A stretch of DNA of 50,954 nucleotides, from the NCBI GenBank assembly GCA_005786805.1, contig SYCV01000174.1, positions 1-50,954 of the forward strand, in the 5' to 3' direction. Origin of the DNA: Planctomycetia bacterium. GTDB lineage: Bacteria > Planctomycetota > Planctomycetia > Gemmatales > Gemmataceae. Below, in pieces: positions 9,340 to 17,173 of the stretch. The position numbers and the translations under genes were made by a program. The first letter of the stretch is position 1. Every line of letters starts with the position of its first letter. The notes below the pieces were generated by a model. The model was not told the origin of the DNA, did not search any database, and worked only from the letters and a program-made list of their open reading frames with translations.

Positions 9340-9486
9340 CTATTTGCTCTTTAACAATTCCACCATGGCAATGCCCATGGCTTCGCCCACATCCATGTAT
9401 ACTTCAGCCTTGCCACCATAGTGGCCATTACCGCTGCCACCCTGAGCCATCGGATGAGTGTAGATGGTGGCTACATTCCCCTTGAA
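9340..9486 (-). pseudogene. untranslated tail of the SGNH esterase gene behind an in-frame amber codon
   Basis: Directly after the TAG at 9487-9489 the same frame stays open for 48 codons to a second TAG at 9340-9342. The translation is clearly the proper C-terminus of the family: FKGNVATIYTHPMAQGG, then GHYGGKAEVYMDVGEAMG. The HYGG segment contains the catalytic His of this SGNH group. The family usually has an acidic residue where the stop lies (YP-E-FKGNV), so a GAG-to-TAG change is the simplest origin. The tail has not decayed, which means the mutation is recent, the codon is read through, or the base call is wrong. Confidence 0.85.
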
Positions 9487-10470
9487 CTAGGGGTATTTGC
9501 CGGTTGTGCCATCGACCGCCAACTGCGCTTCAAGGATCTGGCCACCGGGTCCTGTGCCACCCTTGACAGATTCACCCATGGTTGCGAGCACAAACTTGGC
9601 ATTGGGAGCGTTGAATTCCTTGCGCAGGGACTTGATGAAGTGCACCAGGTTTTTTTCATAGCGTGAAGCATGCCCGGGGCTGCCCGCATCCCTTTCACCC
9701 TGCCAGAAGAAAAATCCAGCAACCTCATAATTCTTTGCACCAGGATAATGCTTTTCAAGATTAGCGAGGGCTTTCTTAGCATCACCAACATCAGTATCCC
9801 ACTGTTTGCCTGCATACCAGTCGATCGGTTTGCCATTCTTATCAACCCAGGGGGCGGGTTCGGTCTTCAAACCCTTTGCGGGGTCCATCTCCCAATTCTC
9901 GGGTTTGTCCTTGTAGCCTGCGAAAACAAATTTCTTTTCAACCCCCGCCTTGTCCTTGGTTGTGAATTCAAATCGCTCGCTGCCGGGAGGTAATAAGTCC
10001 CAACCCAGGGCACGGTTACCTATGCAGCATTTGAGAATCATCACTGGCGCTTCAATTGTGTTTCCGATGGGATGAGCGATGCCGAATTCAGGCCCGATGG
10101 TATTGCCATTTACTGTCATCCAATCATTGTTTAATGGGCCCTTGCCCGACATGTAGCGAACAAATCGCACATCCTTACGCTCCATCCATTTGCCATCATC
10201 CTGAAGAAGATAGGGATATTTCTTTTTTTCTTTTACAGCGAATTCCAAGGAACCATCAGGACCTTTGACTTTGCCCAGGCCAACCATGTTGGATTGCCCC
10301 AGCAGGATAAAAACCTGGACGGGCTTGGACATGTCAGCAGGTTTGCCATCATGTTTAAGAATTTGATTTTTGGTTGCAGCTTGTTGTTTTTCCTGCGCAC
10401 TCCCAAATGGAAGGCTGATTAAAAACAAAAACAAACTCGAAGCCGAGAAAGTCAGCACTAGTATCCTCAT
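9487..10470 (-). CDS. sialate O-acetylesterase-type SGNH hydrolase (DUF303/SASA), prematurely stopped
   Basis: The 327 residues from the ATG at 10470 carry a signal peptide (hydrophobic SSLFLFLISLPFGSAQ) and the SASA-domain nucleophile block VFILLGQSNMVGLG with the GQSN serine. Further family blocks are GPEFGIAH and FFFWQGERDAGS. Members remove acetyl groups from sialic acids or plant-type polysaccharides outside the cytoplasm. I chose the ATG at 10470 over 10497 because GGAG lies 6 nt before it and the putative promoter leaves about 35 nt of leader. The frame stops at TAG, just before the segment holding the catalytic His. A product that really ends here would probably be inactive. It is the first gene of the minus-strand unit and is divergent from the XylR-type regulator. 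Confidence 0.85.
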   Translation of the reverse strand: MRILVLTFSASSLFLFLISLPFGSAQEKQQAATKNQILKHDGKPADMSKPVQVFILLGQSNMVGLGKVKGPDGSLEFAVKEKKKYPYLLQDDGKWMERKDVRFVRYMSGKGPLNNDWMTVNGNTIGPEFGIAHPIGNTIEAPVMILKCCIGNRALGWDLLPPGSERFEFTTKDKAGVEKKFVFAGYKDKPENWEMDPAKGLKTEPAPWVDKNGKPIDWYAGKQWDTDVGDAKKALANLEKHYPGAKNYEVAGFFFWQGERDAGSPGHASRYEKNLVHFIKSLRKEFNAPNAKFVLATMGESVKGGTGPGGQILEAQLAVDGTTGKYP

Positions 10471-10511
10471 TTTTAACTCCATAAATTCAGGAAACATTTT
10501 AATATTTTTAT

Positions 10512-10540
10512 AATATAATGATTAAAATTACTGTTTTTAA
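10512..10540 (-). promoter_or_regulatory. putative sigma70-type promoter of the esterase unit
   Basis: On the minus strand TTAAAA (10535-10540) and TATATT (10512-10517) are separated by exactly 17 bp. Transcription would begin near 10505, about 35 nt before the ATG at 10470 that has a GGAG ribosome-binding site. The -35 is a poor match to consensus, as expected for an activator-dependent promoter, and one of the direct repeats overlaps it. Confidence 0.45.
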
Positions 10541-10569
10541 GAAAATAACCATCGGATTTCAGAAAATAA
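10536..10569. promoter_or_regulatory. 13-bp direct repeats at 21-bp spacing, candidate XylR/AraC-type operator
   Basis: TTTAAGAAAATAA (10536-10548) and TTTCAGAAAATAA (10557-10569) differ at one base, and their starts are exactly 21 bp (two helical turns) apart. AraC-family activators bind such tandem half-sites, and the promoter-proximal one commonly overlaps the -35 element. Here the repeat at 10536-10548 overlaps the proposed -35 of the esterase promoter. The other repeat ends 3 nt before the regulator's own ATG, so autoregulation is also possible. Confidence 0.55.
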
Positions 10570-10572
10570 TTT

Positions 10573-11748
10573 ATGACAAAAAAACTAAAACGAATTGCCG
10601 TGATGTTGGATCTCCAATGGTTGTACAAGCGTCATGCGGCGATATTTGTAGGTATGCAGCAATATGCTGAAAAAAATTGCTGGGATACTATAATTGACGA
10701 ATTCGTGCATAACCCCTCCCCCAGAAGAAAAGGAATGCCGATTGGATATGATGGAATAATTGCAAGAGTCAACCGCCCTTTGGCTTTGTTTGCCCGCGCA
10801 CACGATATCCCGATTGTAAATGTGTGGCCCAGCTCGCCCGCCCGTAATCTTGTGCCGGGTGTTTTTCCTGATTCAACCTTGACTGGACGGCTGATGGCCG
10901 AGCACCTCTTGGCGCGGGGTTTACGCAACTTTGCCACGCTTACTCCAAACAAAAATGTCGACAATATTCTTGAAGTCAGGGAAATGACCCGCCTGTTTAA
11001 CGAGGCGGGTTTCAGCTGCAATTCCAGATTGATCCCACAAAACCCATGGCAGGATCTCAACCATTGGAGAAAAACTGAGAACATAATTGATTCATGGATG
11101 GATGAATGGAAACTTCCGATCGGGGTTTATGTAAATGGTGAATCGGAAGGTAGAATGATAGTACAGGCATGCCGCCGTCGTGGTTGGATCGTGCCTGCGG
11201 ATGTCTCAATAATCGCAGGTAAAAACGAGGAGGTTTTTTGCGAACACCCAAGACCATCGCTTACTAGTGTGGAAATTGGTTATGATCGTATAGGTTATGA
11301 GGCCGCCCACTTTCTTGACCGGTTGATGAATGGGGAAACACCCCCTGAAAAACCCATTCTTATACCTCCTCAAGGCTTGGTTGTCCGGGAATCGACGGAC
11401 TTCTTCGCGGTAGACAACCCACTGGTTGCAGCAGCCTTGGCTTATATATCCGCAAATTGCCACAAGCCTATCGGGCCCGACAAGGTGGCGGAAGCAGTGG
11501 GTGCGGAGACTCGCACATTGCAGAACTATTTCCAAAAAGTTCTAGGCAGGCCTATTGCCACTGAGATTCGTCGTGTCCGTATCGAGCGTGCCAAACGAGA
11601 ATTGACCCAAAGCAAAAGCCTGCTCTATGAAATCGCCCATATTGTCGGATTTGGCGAGGAAAAAAGACTATACGAAATCTTTAAAAGGGAAGTCGGCATA
11701 TCCCCCAGTGAATATCGCAATCAACGACAAATGGAAAACAAGTCATGA
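10573..11748 (+). CDS. XylR-type transcriptional regulator (LacI-like sensor + AraC helix-turn-helix)
   Basis: This 391-residue regulator combines a periplasmic-binding-protein-like sugar sensor (about residues 10-275; blocks GIIARVNRPL, HLLARGLRNFA, VSIIAGKNEE, TSVEIGYDRIGYEAA) with a C-terminal double helix-turn-helix of the AraC type (about 285-385; VAEAVGAETRTLQNYFQK and ...AHIVGFGEEKRLYEIFKREVGISPSEYR). It lacks an N-terminal LacI headpiece, which is the XylR arrangement. Such proteins activate sugar-use genes when a sugar binds the sensor. It is divergent from the esterase gene across 102 nt that contain tandem direct repeats, so the esterase-led unit is its likely target. The ligand is not identifiable. 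Confidence 0.88.
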   Translation: MTKKLKRIAVMLDLQWLYKRHAAIFVGMQQYAEKNCWDTIIDEFVHNPSPRRKGMPIGYDGIIARVNRPLALFARAHDIPIVNVWPSSPARNLVPGVFPDSTLTGRLMAEHLLARGLRNFATLTPNKNVDNILEVREMTRLFNEAGFSCNSRLIPQNPWQDLNHWRKTENIIDSWMDEWKLPIGVYVNGESEGRMIVQACRRRGWIVPADVSIIAGKNEEVFCEHPRPSLTSVEIGYDRIGYEAAHFLDRLMNGETPPEKPILIPPQGLVVRESTDFFAVDNPLVAAALAYISANCHKPIGPDKVAEAVGAETRTLQNYFQKVLGRPIATEIRRVRIERAKRELTQSKSLLYEIAHIVGFGEEKRLYEIFKREVGISPSEYRNQRQMENKS

Positions 11749-11945
11749 TTTTGATTTGAAAAGTCCATGCTTCAAAATAATATCCGGGAAGCGGTGTAAA
11801 CCATTCATCAGATCATTAGGAAAATGTTTTGAAACCAGAATCCAAACCATTAAAAGCAAGAATTTCAACTTAAGAGTGCCGTTTACTACTAAGTTGGTTA
11901 ATCCAGCAATAAGGAAATTCAAGAAAGTGATTTAGATGGGGAACT

Positions 11946-12590
11946 TCAGGGAATCCTAATAGCCAACAAAACCTCACCAGCAGCCAGCCATCCTGCATTC
12001 ATGGCAACCTCGCAACCAAAAGTGGTATCGGTGTTGTAGCGTGATGGGATCTTTCTTACGGCGCTGGTCACTGTTATCTTGTACCAACCACAAGCAACTG
12101 CCGGATAACGGGAATCGGATAGTTTTTCTTTCGGCATTGAAATCACAGCAACACCATCTTCCGTGGTCACACCTTCCGCAGAGGGCAAGTCAGTGCCAAG
12201 AAAACCCTCTGGAATGAATTTCACCTCAGCATCTTTCAAAGGAAAACCGTTAATAGTGACCTTGCAACGAACAGGCATTTCCGCAACTTTAGAATTCTGC
12301 CATTGTGTTACACGGTCCTCGATCTCCTGGGCGGTCAAACGCTTGTCATTGTCAGAATCAACCTGGGCAAATGATGCCTTCAATGCGGGAACACGGTTCA
12401 ATTCATCACCACTGATAGAACCATCACCGTTTGTATCATAAAGGCGAACTGCCTCAGCGCCTGAGTTTGAGTTATACTTTGGCTGTTGAACCCTGCCGCT
12501 TCCAAAAGAGCAACCAATGGAACAAAAACCTAAGAATGCAAACAAAACAAGTAATGAAAGACAGCGAATTGAATCTTGAAAGATGGCCAA
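11946..12590 (-). CDS. EF-hand lipoprotein with carboxypeptidase-regulatory-like domain
   Basis: The 214-residue protein is read from a TTG at 12590, chosen because AGGAG lies 8 nt upstream. A TTG at 12617 would give a 4-nt overlap with the DUF1559 stop but lacks such a site. The N-terminus is a lipoprotein signal with lipobox SIGC (C27). Two EF-hand calcium loops follow (DTNGDGSISGDE and DSDNDKRLTAQE). The C-terminal ~110 residues form a beta-sandwich resembling transthyretin/carboxypeptidase-regulatory domains (VRCKVTINGFPLKDAEVKF). Lipoproteins with such a domain are common beside DUF1559 genes in planctomycetes. The role is unknown; a calcium-binding envelope component is likely. Confidence 0.75.
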   Translation of the reverse strand: MAIFQDSIRCLSLLVLFAFLGFCSIGCSFGSGRVQQPKYNSNSGAEAVRLYDTNGDGSISGDELNRVPALKASFAQVDSDNDKRLTAQEIEDRVTQWQNSKVAEMPVRCKVTINGFPLKDAEVKFIPEGFLGTDLPSAEGVTTEDGVAVISMPKEKLSDSRYPAVACGWYKITVTSAVRKIPSRYNTDTTFGCEVAMNAGWLAAGEVLLAIRIP

Positions 12591-12613
12591 TCGAGGAACT
12601 CCTGGGAAACAGG

Positions 12614-13555
12614 TCAAAAATCACTACCAGAAACGACCTGACCATCACCCCGATTTCCCAGATTGTAATGGACTTGGGGATTAATCGAGTAACTCATAAC
12701 CTTTACACTGCCATCACAAAGCGCCATGTGAAACATATCATGCGCGCTTCCAAACTGCTCGCGTGACTCAACTCCGGCCTTATCCTGCCTTGGCGCATAA
12801 ATTGGATTATTGTCCGTGGCTCGAAAAACATCAAAATCATGCCCGCTAGTCCAACCTTGGTCATTACCTGATGAAGCGGAATCAATGTAATAATCAGGGT
12901 TTAAGTATCGTTCACCAATCAAATATGTATTTGACAAGCCATCCGAAATCATTCCGTATCGAACCAAAGTTCCCTGATATATAATTCCAGTTTGATTGGT
13001 GGAATTATACTGGGTCAGCCCGGTCACATTATTGCCCGCATTGGCTGCATAGTCTGAGCGGGCGATATTTTCAGGCCTATCAATGTTATTAAACCCATAA
13101 ATGGAATTAAGCAGTTTATTTTGATACGGAACAGCATTTCCTCTTGAAGGGCAGATGAATGTTTTAATCACAACACCACAAATCAACTTACCGGCAGCAC
13201 GACGGAGTGCATCCGTGCTCTCGTTTATTCCCAAGTCATGCAAGCTTGTTTGCTCAATAAATGGAAGGATGTTGTAATGCCAGCCTCCTGGTTGGCTTAA
13301 ACCAAAGCCCTTGGTGGGATCACCTGAAGACCGGTAACCCGTGCCAGCCGCTGGCAAGTGATTAAATGTTGATTCATGCAAATGGCACGCAAGGGCCATC
13401 TGTTTAAGATTGTTTTTGCAAGTCAGTCGATTTGCAGCTTCGCGAACTTTTTGTACTGCAGGAAGCAATAAACCAATAAGAACACCTATGATCGCAATTA
13501 CGACCAACAATTCTATAAGCGTGAAAGCTCGAATTGGTTGTACAGTTTTTTGCAT
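12614..13555 (-). CDS. DUF1559 domain-containing protein with type IV prepilin-like N-terminus
   Basis: The protein has 313 residues. The prepilin processing motif and hydrophobic helix are explicit (AFTLIELLVVIAIIGVL, then LLPAVQKVREAANR), followed by the DUF1559 body (CKNNLKQMALACHLHES... and near the end HMALCDGSVKVMSYSI). DUF1559 proteins are a large, mostly planctomycete family of pseudopilin-like proteins of unknown role, present in many copies per genome. The lipoprotein gene follows after 23 nt (or overlaps by 4 nt if its upstream TTG is used), so the two are probably coexpressed. The upstream 337 nt hold no gene. Confidence 0.9.
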   Translation of the reverse strand: MQKTVQPIRAFTLIELLVVIAIIGVLIGLLLPAVQKVREAANRLTCKNNLKQMALACHLHESTFNHLPAAGTGYRSSGDPTKGFGLSQPGGWHYNILPFIEQTSLHDLGINESTDALRRAAGKLICGVVIKTFICPSRGNAVPYQNKLLNSIYGFNNIDRPENIARSDYAANAGNNVTGLTQYNSTNQTGIIYQGTLVRYGMISDGLSNTYLIGERYLNPDYYIDSASSGNDQGWTSGHDFDVFRATDNNPIYAPRQDKAGVESREQFGSAHDMFHMALCDGSVKVMSYSINPQVHYNLGNRGDGQVVSGSDF

Positions 13556-13892
13556 CGTACACTTCTTTAAATATTTCCAGATTACTCGATATTCATTAAT
13601 TGCAGATCATCCATCTTTTGTGAAGAATTGATGAATAGTAAAATCATAACCCGTCAAATTACCGATTTTAAGAAAAATTAAACTGAAATTATGAATCAAT
13701 AAAATAAAAAATGATGTTTTTGGTGGTTTTTAGTGTTCCAAGTATGTTTCATGCAAAACTTTATCATAACGTGTAGTTAAAAAATCCATGAATCTCGAAA
13801 ACCAAAGTACTTGGCAACAACCGATAAAAATCAAACCATATTTATAATTTGGGGGATTCATTACACTGGTTTATTTTCTGGTGAAACACCAT
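13556..13892. other. AT-rich intergenic region without a gene
   Basis: No supported coding frame or RNA gene was seen in this 337-nt stretch. It should contain the promoter of the DUF1559 gene. Two weak structures were noted: a small hairpin right after the stop of the hypothetical gene (TGGTG-AAA-CACCA at 13879-13891, without a T-run) and distant inverted arms around CCAAGTA/TACTTGG (13734-13744 and 13808-13819). Confidence 0.5.
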
Positions 13893-14588
13893 TTAAATCG
13901 CAAAAATTGGCACCTCTGTGGGGCCATCCCCTAAAATATGGAGCACTTTGCCGGCAGAATCAAAAATCACGATCCTTTCTTTATTAAAATGCATCCCCTC
14001 AGTTCCAGAAGCACAAAAACTTTGTTTAAAAGCAAGTTTTAGCGTCACCACATGCACATTAGTGAATGCCTTGTCACCAACCTTGAACTCCTTTTGAAAC
14101 TTGACTTCCGCCTGATAATCAAAGCTACTGCTTGGCTCCACAAAACGAGTCATGTTCTGTTTCCCATATTTTGAGACCAAACTTGAATAATAAGTCACTG
14201 CCTCAGCAGTGATAGCGACGGGAATCCGAATTCCAAGTTGCTCCTTATACCACCATACTTTATCACCAGCAGCTTTTTCTTTTTCCTTGGGCTGGTTCAG
14301 GCCCAGAGGGTCATTACGGTCGGCTGCCTTGGAGGCCTGAATAACTGATTCTTTGGAAGGCTGAAGAGCCTCGGCAGATGCGATTAATGCGGACTTCTGC
14401 TTGTCGTCAGCTTCACGGCGAATCTTTACAAGATGTTTTGCGGGGCTTGCAGGCCATTCTTTAGGTTTTGCACCCGGCACCACATCTGCCAGAACAGATT
14501 TGGAAAATCCAATACCTGCCAATAAAGTTATTGCCAGACTGATTATAGAGAAAAACCTCAGGGACATAATTAGTGCGGGGGGGTTCAT
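13893..14588 (-). CDS. hypothetical secreted protein
   Basis: The protein has 231 residues from the ATG at 14588, chosen for a GGAG 6 nt upstream (a TTG at 14600 is also in frame). There is a signal peptide (FFSIISLAITLLAGIGFS, cleavage near VLA-DVV). A Lys/Glu/Ala-rich, probably disordered or helical segment follows (about residues 35-100). A C-terminal beta-rich part contains VGDKAFTNVHVVTLKL and FCASGTEGMHF. I do not recognise the family. It is expressed from its own gene between the DUF1559 and PQQ genes, with no tight coupling to either. Confidence 0.65.
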   Translation of the reverse strand: MNPPALIMSLRFFSIISLAITLLAGIGFSKSVLADVVPGAKPKEWPASPAKHLVKIRREADDKQKSALIASAEALQPSKESVIQASKAADRNDPLGLNQPKEKEKAAGDKVWWYKEQLGIRIPVAITAEAVTYYSSLVSKYGKQNMTRFVEPSSSFDYQAEVKFQKEFKVGDKAFTNVHVVTLKLAFKQSFCASGTEGMHFNKERIVIFDSAGKVLHILGDGPTEVPIFAI

Positions 14589-14722
14589 GCATGGCTCCAA
14601 GTGTGAATGAATGTTAGTGTGATGATAAGACGAATAACATCACCGTTTGGTTTGAAGATTTTGCAAAACACCCTGAATTGTAGAGTGGGTATGGTTTAAG
14701 AAAGTATTGATTTAAACAACAA

Positions 14723-14746
14723 GACCGGAAGTAAATACTCCCGGCC
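14723..14746 (-). terminator. intrinsic terminator after the PQQ-propeller gene
   Basis: On the minus strand GGCCGGGAGTA pairs with TACTTCCGGTC (two G-T wobbles) around a 2-nt loop, followed by TTGTTGTTT. It lies 24 nt beyond the stop of the last gene of the rnd-thrC-dapB-HEAT-PQQ run. Confidence 0.55.
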
Positions 14747-14769
14747 AAGTCTGATTTTAACTGCAGCCC

Positions 14770-15987
14770 TCATTTTGAACCAATGCAATAAAGATTTGAA
14801 TCCGAGCGCAGGAAAATCTTCCCACCTGAAACCGCGGGCGTGCACTGGATTGTATCCTTGATTTCATTGGTGGCTATGAGTTCGATTTTTTCACCAAGGC
14901 TTACAACAAAAGTTGAACCTTCCTCGTTTACAAGATAAAGGTGGTTTCCCGCAATGATGGGCGACCCTGAGAATGGCCCCTTCATTCGAACCTGGGCGAC
15001 TTCTTTACCATCCTTGGCATCAAACACATTTAGGCCGATACTGGACAAGCCATAAACCTTGCCTTTATAAACCAGCGGGGAGGCATAACCACCCACCAGC
15101 TTGTTGGACTTCCATTGGGGCGCAGGAACCTTGTTGCCTGCTGATGGTGAAAGGACGAGCGTTTCTTTTCCCGGTGCAAGAAGCAGGCCTTCACCAGCGG
15201 TTGGCGAAGGTATGGTGGAAGGTCCGGCACTTGCCAGTGCCCAGTTTTCCTTGCCTGTTAGCGCATCAACACTAAGTACAGAACCATCGGTTTGAAGGAT
15301 CACTTCAGCGGAACCGCTGGTGTTTGGAATGACCAATGGACTACTCCAGTTGATGGTCCTTGGGCGATTGAACTTCCAGAGGTTTTTACCGGTGTTCGCA
15401 TCAATGCCCAGCACGAACGAATCACCTGCATTATCCATGGGAATTATCAAAACATCTTTCCAAAGGACTGGTGATGACGCCATTCCAACCATGTTTGTGA
15501 TATCGGGGTAGTCAAGTGCGAGTGAGCGATACCAGAGGAGATTTCCATCACGGTCAAGCGCGGCCACATCAGCACAAGCAAAAAGCGCGAATATGCGCTG
15601 GCCATCGGTTGCGGGGGTGGGAGCAGCCATATTGGTCTTGGGATGGCAGTTGGTGTTGCCTGTCGCGTTGAATTGCCTTTCCCAAAGCTTGGAACCTTTC
15701 TCAGGATCAAACGCCATCACATGAAGCCGGGACTCCTTGTAATTGGAACTTGATGTTAAAAACAACCTTCCGCCCGCGACCACAGGGCAGGACAATCCCC
15801 GGCCTTTAAGTGGGGTTTTCCAAAGGATCCCCTCTGAGGTCGACCACTTCAGCGGTAGGTTTTGTTCCTCGGAAACCGCGGAACCACCCGGACCACGGAA
15901 CTGCGGCCAGTCGGCGGCATATGCTATGCCCAAGAACACAGAGGCACCCAAAAAAATTCGAATGAGGTTTTTATGGAGGGTCTTCAT
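14770..15987 (-). CDS. PQQ-binding-like beta-propeller repeat protein (exported)
   Basis: The protein has 405 residues with a signal peptide (IFLGASVFLGIAYA, then ADWPQFRGPGG). The WPQFRGPGG opening and repeated blades (GILWKTPLKG, GSKLWERQF, GNLLWYRSL, GKNLWKFNRP, GKENWALASA) define the planctomycete PQQ-like/BamB-like propeller group. There is no sign of a dehydrogenase catalytic site, so it is probably a periplasmic scaffold or binding protein rather than an alcohol dehydrogenase. Its ATG shares one base with the stop of the HEAT-like gene (TAATG), so the two are translationally coupled. A hairpin follows the gene. Confidence 0.88.
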   Translation of the reverse strand: MKTLHKNLIRIFLGASVFLGIAYAADWPQFRGPGGSAVSEEQNLPLKWSTSEGILWKTPLKGRGLSCPVVAGGRLFLTSSSNYKESRLHVMAFDPEKGSKLWERQFNATGNTNCHPKTNMAAPTPATDGQRIFALFACADVAALDRDGNLLWYRSLALDYPDITNMVGMASSPVLWKDVLIIPMDNAGDSFVLGIDANTGKNLWKFNRPRTINWSSPLVIPNTSGSAEVILQTDGSVLSVDALTGKENWALASAGPSTIPSPTAGEGLLLAPGKETLVLSPSAGNKVPAPQWKSNKLVGGYASPLVYKGKVYGLSSIGLNVFDAKDGKEVAQVRMKGPFSGSPIIAGNHLYLVNEEGSTFVVSLGEKIELIATNEIKDTIQCTPAVSGGKIFLRSDSNLYCIGSK

Positions 15988-17144
15988 TACTTGGCGCTCC
16001 CTTCCTGCTTTACGATGGTGTAAGGAATCTTTACCCCTGCGAAATCAGTAAGCCTGACTTGGAACTCCCATTTTTGGGCCCAGCTCTCGGTTTGATTATT
16101 TTGACAAATCTTAAGGAGAATGTCATTCACTCCTTTTTTAAGATGGATGGGTGCTGAATGCTGGTCCATTGACATTCCATGATGATACTCATCACGGGCA
16201 AAAATCTGTTTGCCATCATGGAAAATCTTAAGGGAGGTGATGCAACCCGCTCTGACATAAACAATGCCATCAGCGGGACTGTTGATACGGGTGAAAGCGT
16301 AAGCCGTGGAATCCTTTTTCTTGCCAAGCACCTTGTTGAGATCAACTATCCCGTAGGAATCCTCAGTGGTGACATCCACCCACTTGATTGAACCCTCCTT
16401 TCCATCGTAGGAGGCATCGAGCTTGACTTCTTTTTCGGGGGGGTAAGGCAAATCAAAGCCTTTGTTTTTGGTGTTGTCAAAGGGACCGACCAAGTACCAG
16501 GTTCTGACAAATCCAAAATGCGCGGGAAGATCGACCGTCTCTCCCAAACCTTTCAATTCCTTTGCAATCGTATCCACCTGGTCTTTATCAGATGCGCTCA
16601 TGAAGGCCTTGCGGAAAGTGGCTTTAGCCTCATTATCTTTTTTCCCCTTCTTCTGTGAGGATGCTTCCTCAATGAGAAGGGCGATTGCCTCGCGCCTAAG
16701 TTCCGCTGAAGGGTCATTGGTGAAAGAGGGAATCAATGCCTGTGCCTTGTCATTGTCGGCAGCCTGCAGGATTTCAAATGCAAGCTTGCGACCCAGGGCG
16801 GGCTTTGATGTGTCCTTTACCAAGGCTGTGATTTTATCAAGCGGCAATGTCTTCGATTCGCGGCCCGCTTTTTCCACTATCGCGTTTATCGCAGACCGAA
16901 GCCAGTTGGAAATCACAGGCTGGCTGGCATCCATGGCAGCGAGCACCTCTGGCAACTCACTGGGTGAAAGGTTGGCAATTTGCTTCCATGCCTTCTGGGC
17001 ATCGACATTACCCAGGCCGTTTTTTCCCACTTTGCGAATAGGCTCAAGAATTTTAGAAACATTGCCTGTTGATTCCTGCACCCATGCCAGGGCGTTGGTG
17101 CCCAGACAAACAACCATAGCGAGAAAAAGCGCGATGATTCTCAT
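15987..17144 (-). CDS. secreted HEAT-like/alpha-solenoid protein with C-terminal beta domain
   Basis: This 385-residue protein has a signal peptide (IIALFLAMVVCLGTNALA). Residues ~30-205 are helical with HEAT-like repetition (LPEVLAAMDASQP, KPALGRKLAFEILQAAD, NDPSAELRREAIALLIEEAS). The rest holds a WYLVGPFDN...YPPE segment and a beta-sandwich (DGIVYVRAGCITSLKIFHDGK) seen in many planctomycete secreted proteins. It probably acts as a protein or polysaccharide binding scaffold together with the coupled PQQ propeller. It starts 29 nt after dapB, so it may share the biosynthetic transcript, although no functional link is evident. Confidence 0.75.
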   Translation of the reverse strand: MRIIALFLAMVVCLGTNALAWVQESTGNVSKILEPIRKVGKNGLGNVDAQKAWKQIANLSPSELPEVLAAMDASQPVISNWLRSAINAIVEKAGRESKTLPLDKITALVKDTSKPALGRKLAFEILQAADNDKAQALIPSFTNDPSAELRREAIALLIEEASSQKKGKKDNEAKATFRKAFMSASDKDQVDTIAKELKGLGETVDLPAHFGFVRTWYLVGPFDNTKNKGFDLPYPPEKEVKLDASYDGKEGSIKWVDVTTEDSYGIVDLNKVLGKKKDSTAYAFTRINSPADGIVYVRAGCITSLKIFHDGKQIFARDEYHHGMSMDQHSAPIHLKKGVNDILLKICQNNQTESWAQKWEFQVRLTDFAGVKIPYTIVKQEGSAK

Positions 17145-17173
17145 GACAGCCTCGATGAATAATGATAAACCGC

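Noticed and set aside
9340-9489. Genome-wide reassignment of TAG as a sense codon
   Set aside because: Other genes here end properly at TAG (DUF1552, agmatine deiminase, alpha/beta hydrolase, pckA), so TAG works as a stop in this genome.
11627-11935. 102-codon frame overlapping the end of the regulator gene
   Set aside because: It starts inside the AraC-domain coding region in another frame and is low-complexity Lys-rich. It is probably a shadow running into the AT-rich intergenic region.
13734-13819. Inverted repeat CCAAGTA/TACTTGG
   Set aside because: The loop is over 60 nt, one bulge is needed, and the region is AT-rich. Chance is likely.
13879-13891. Hairpin TGGTG-AAA-CACCA as a terminator of the hypothetical gene
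   Set aside because: It has only a 5-bp stem with no T-run on the minus strand.
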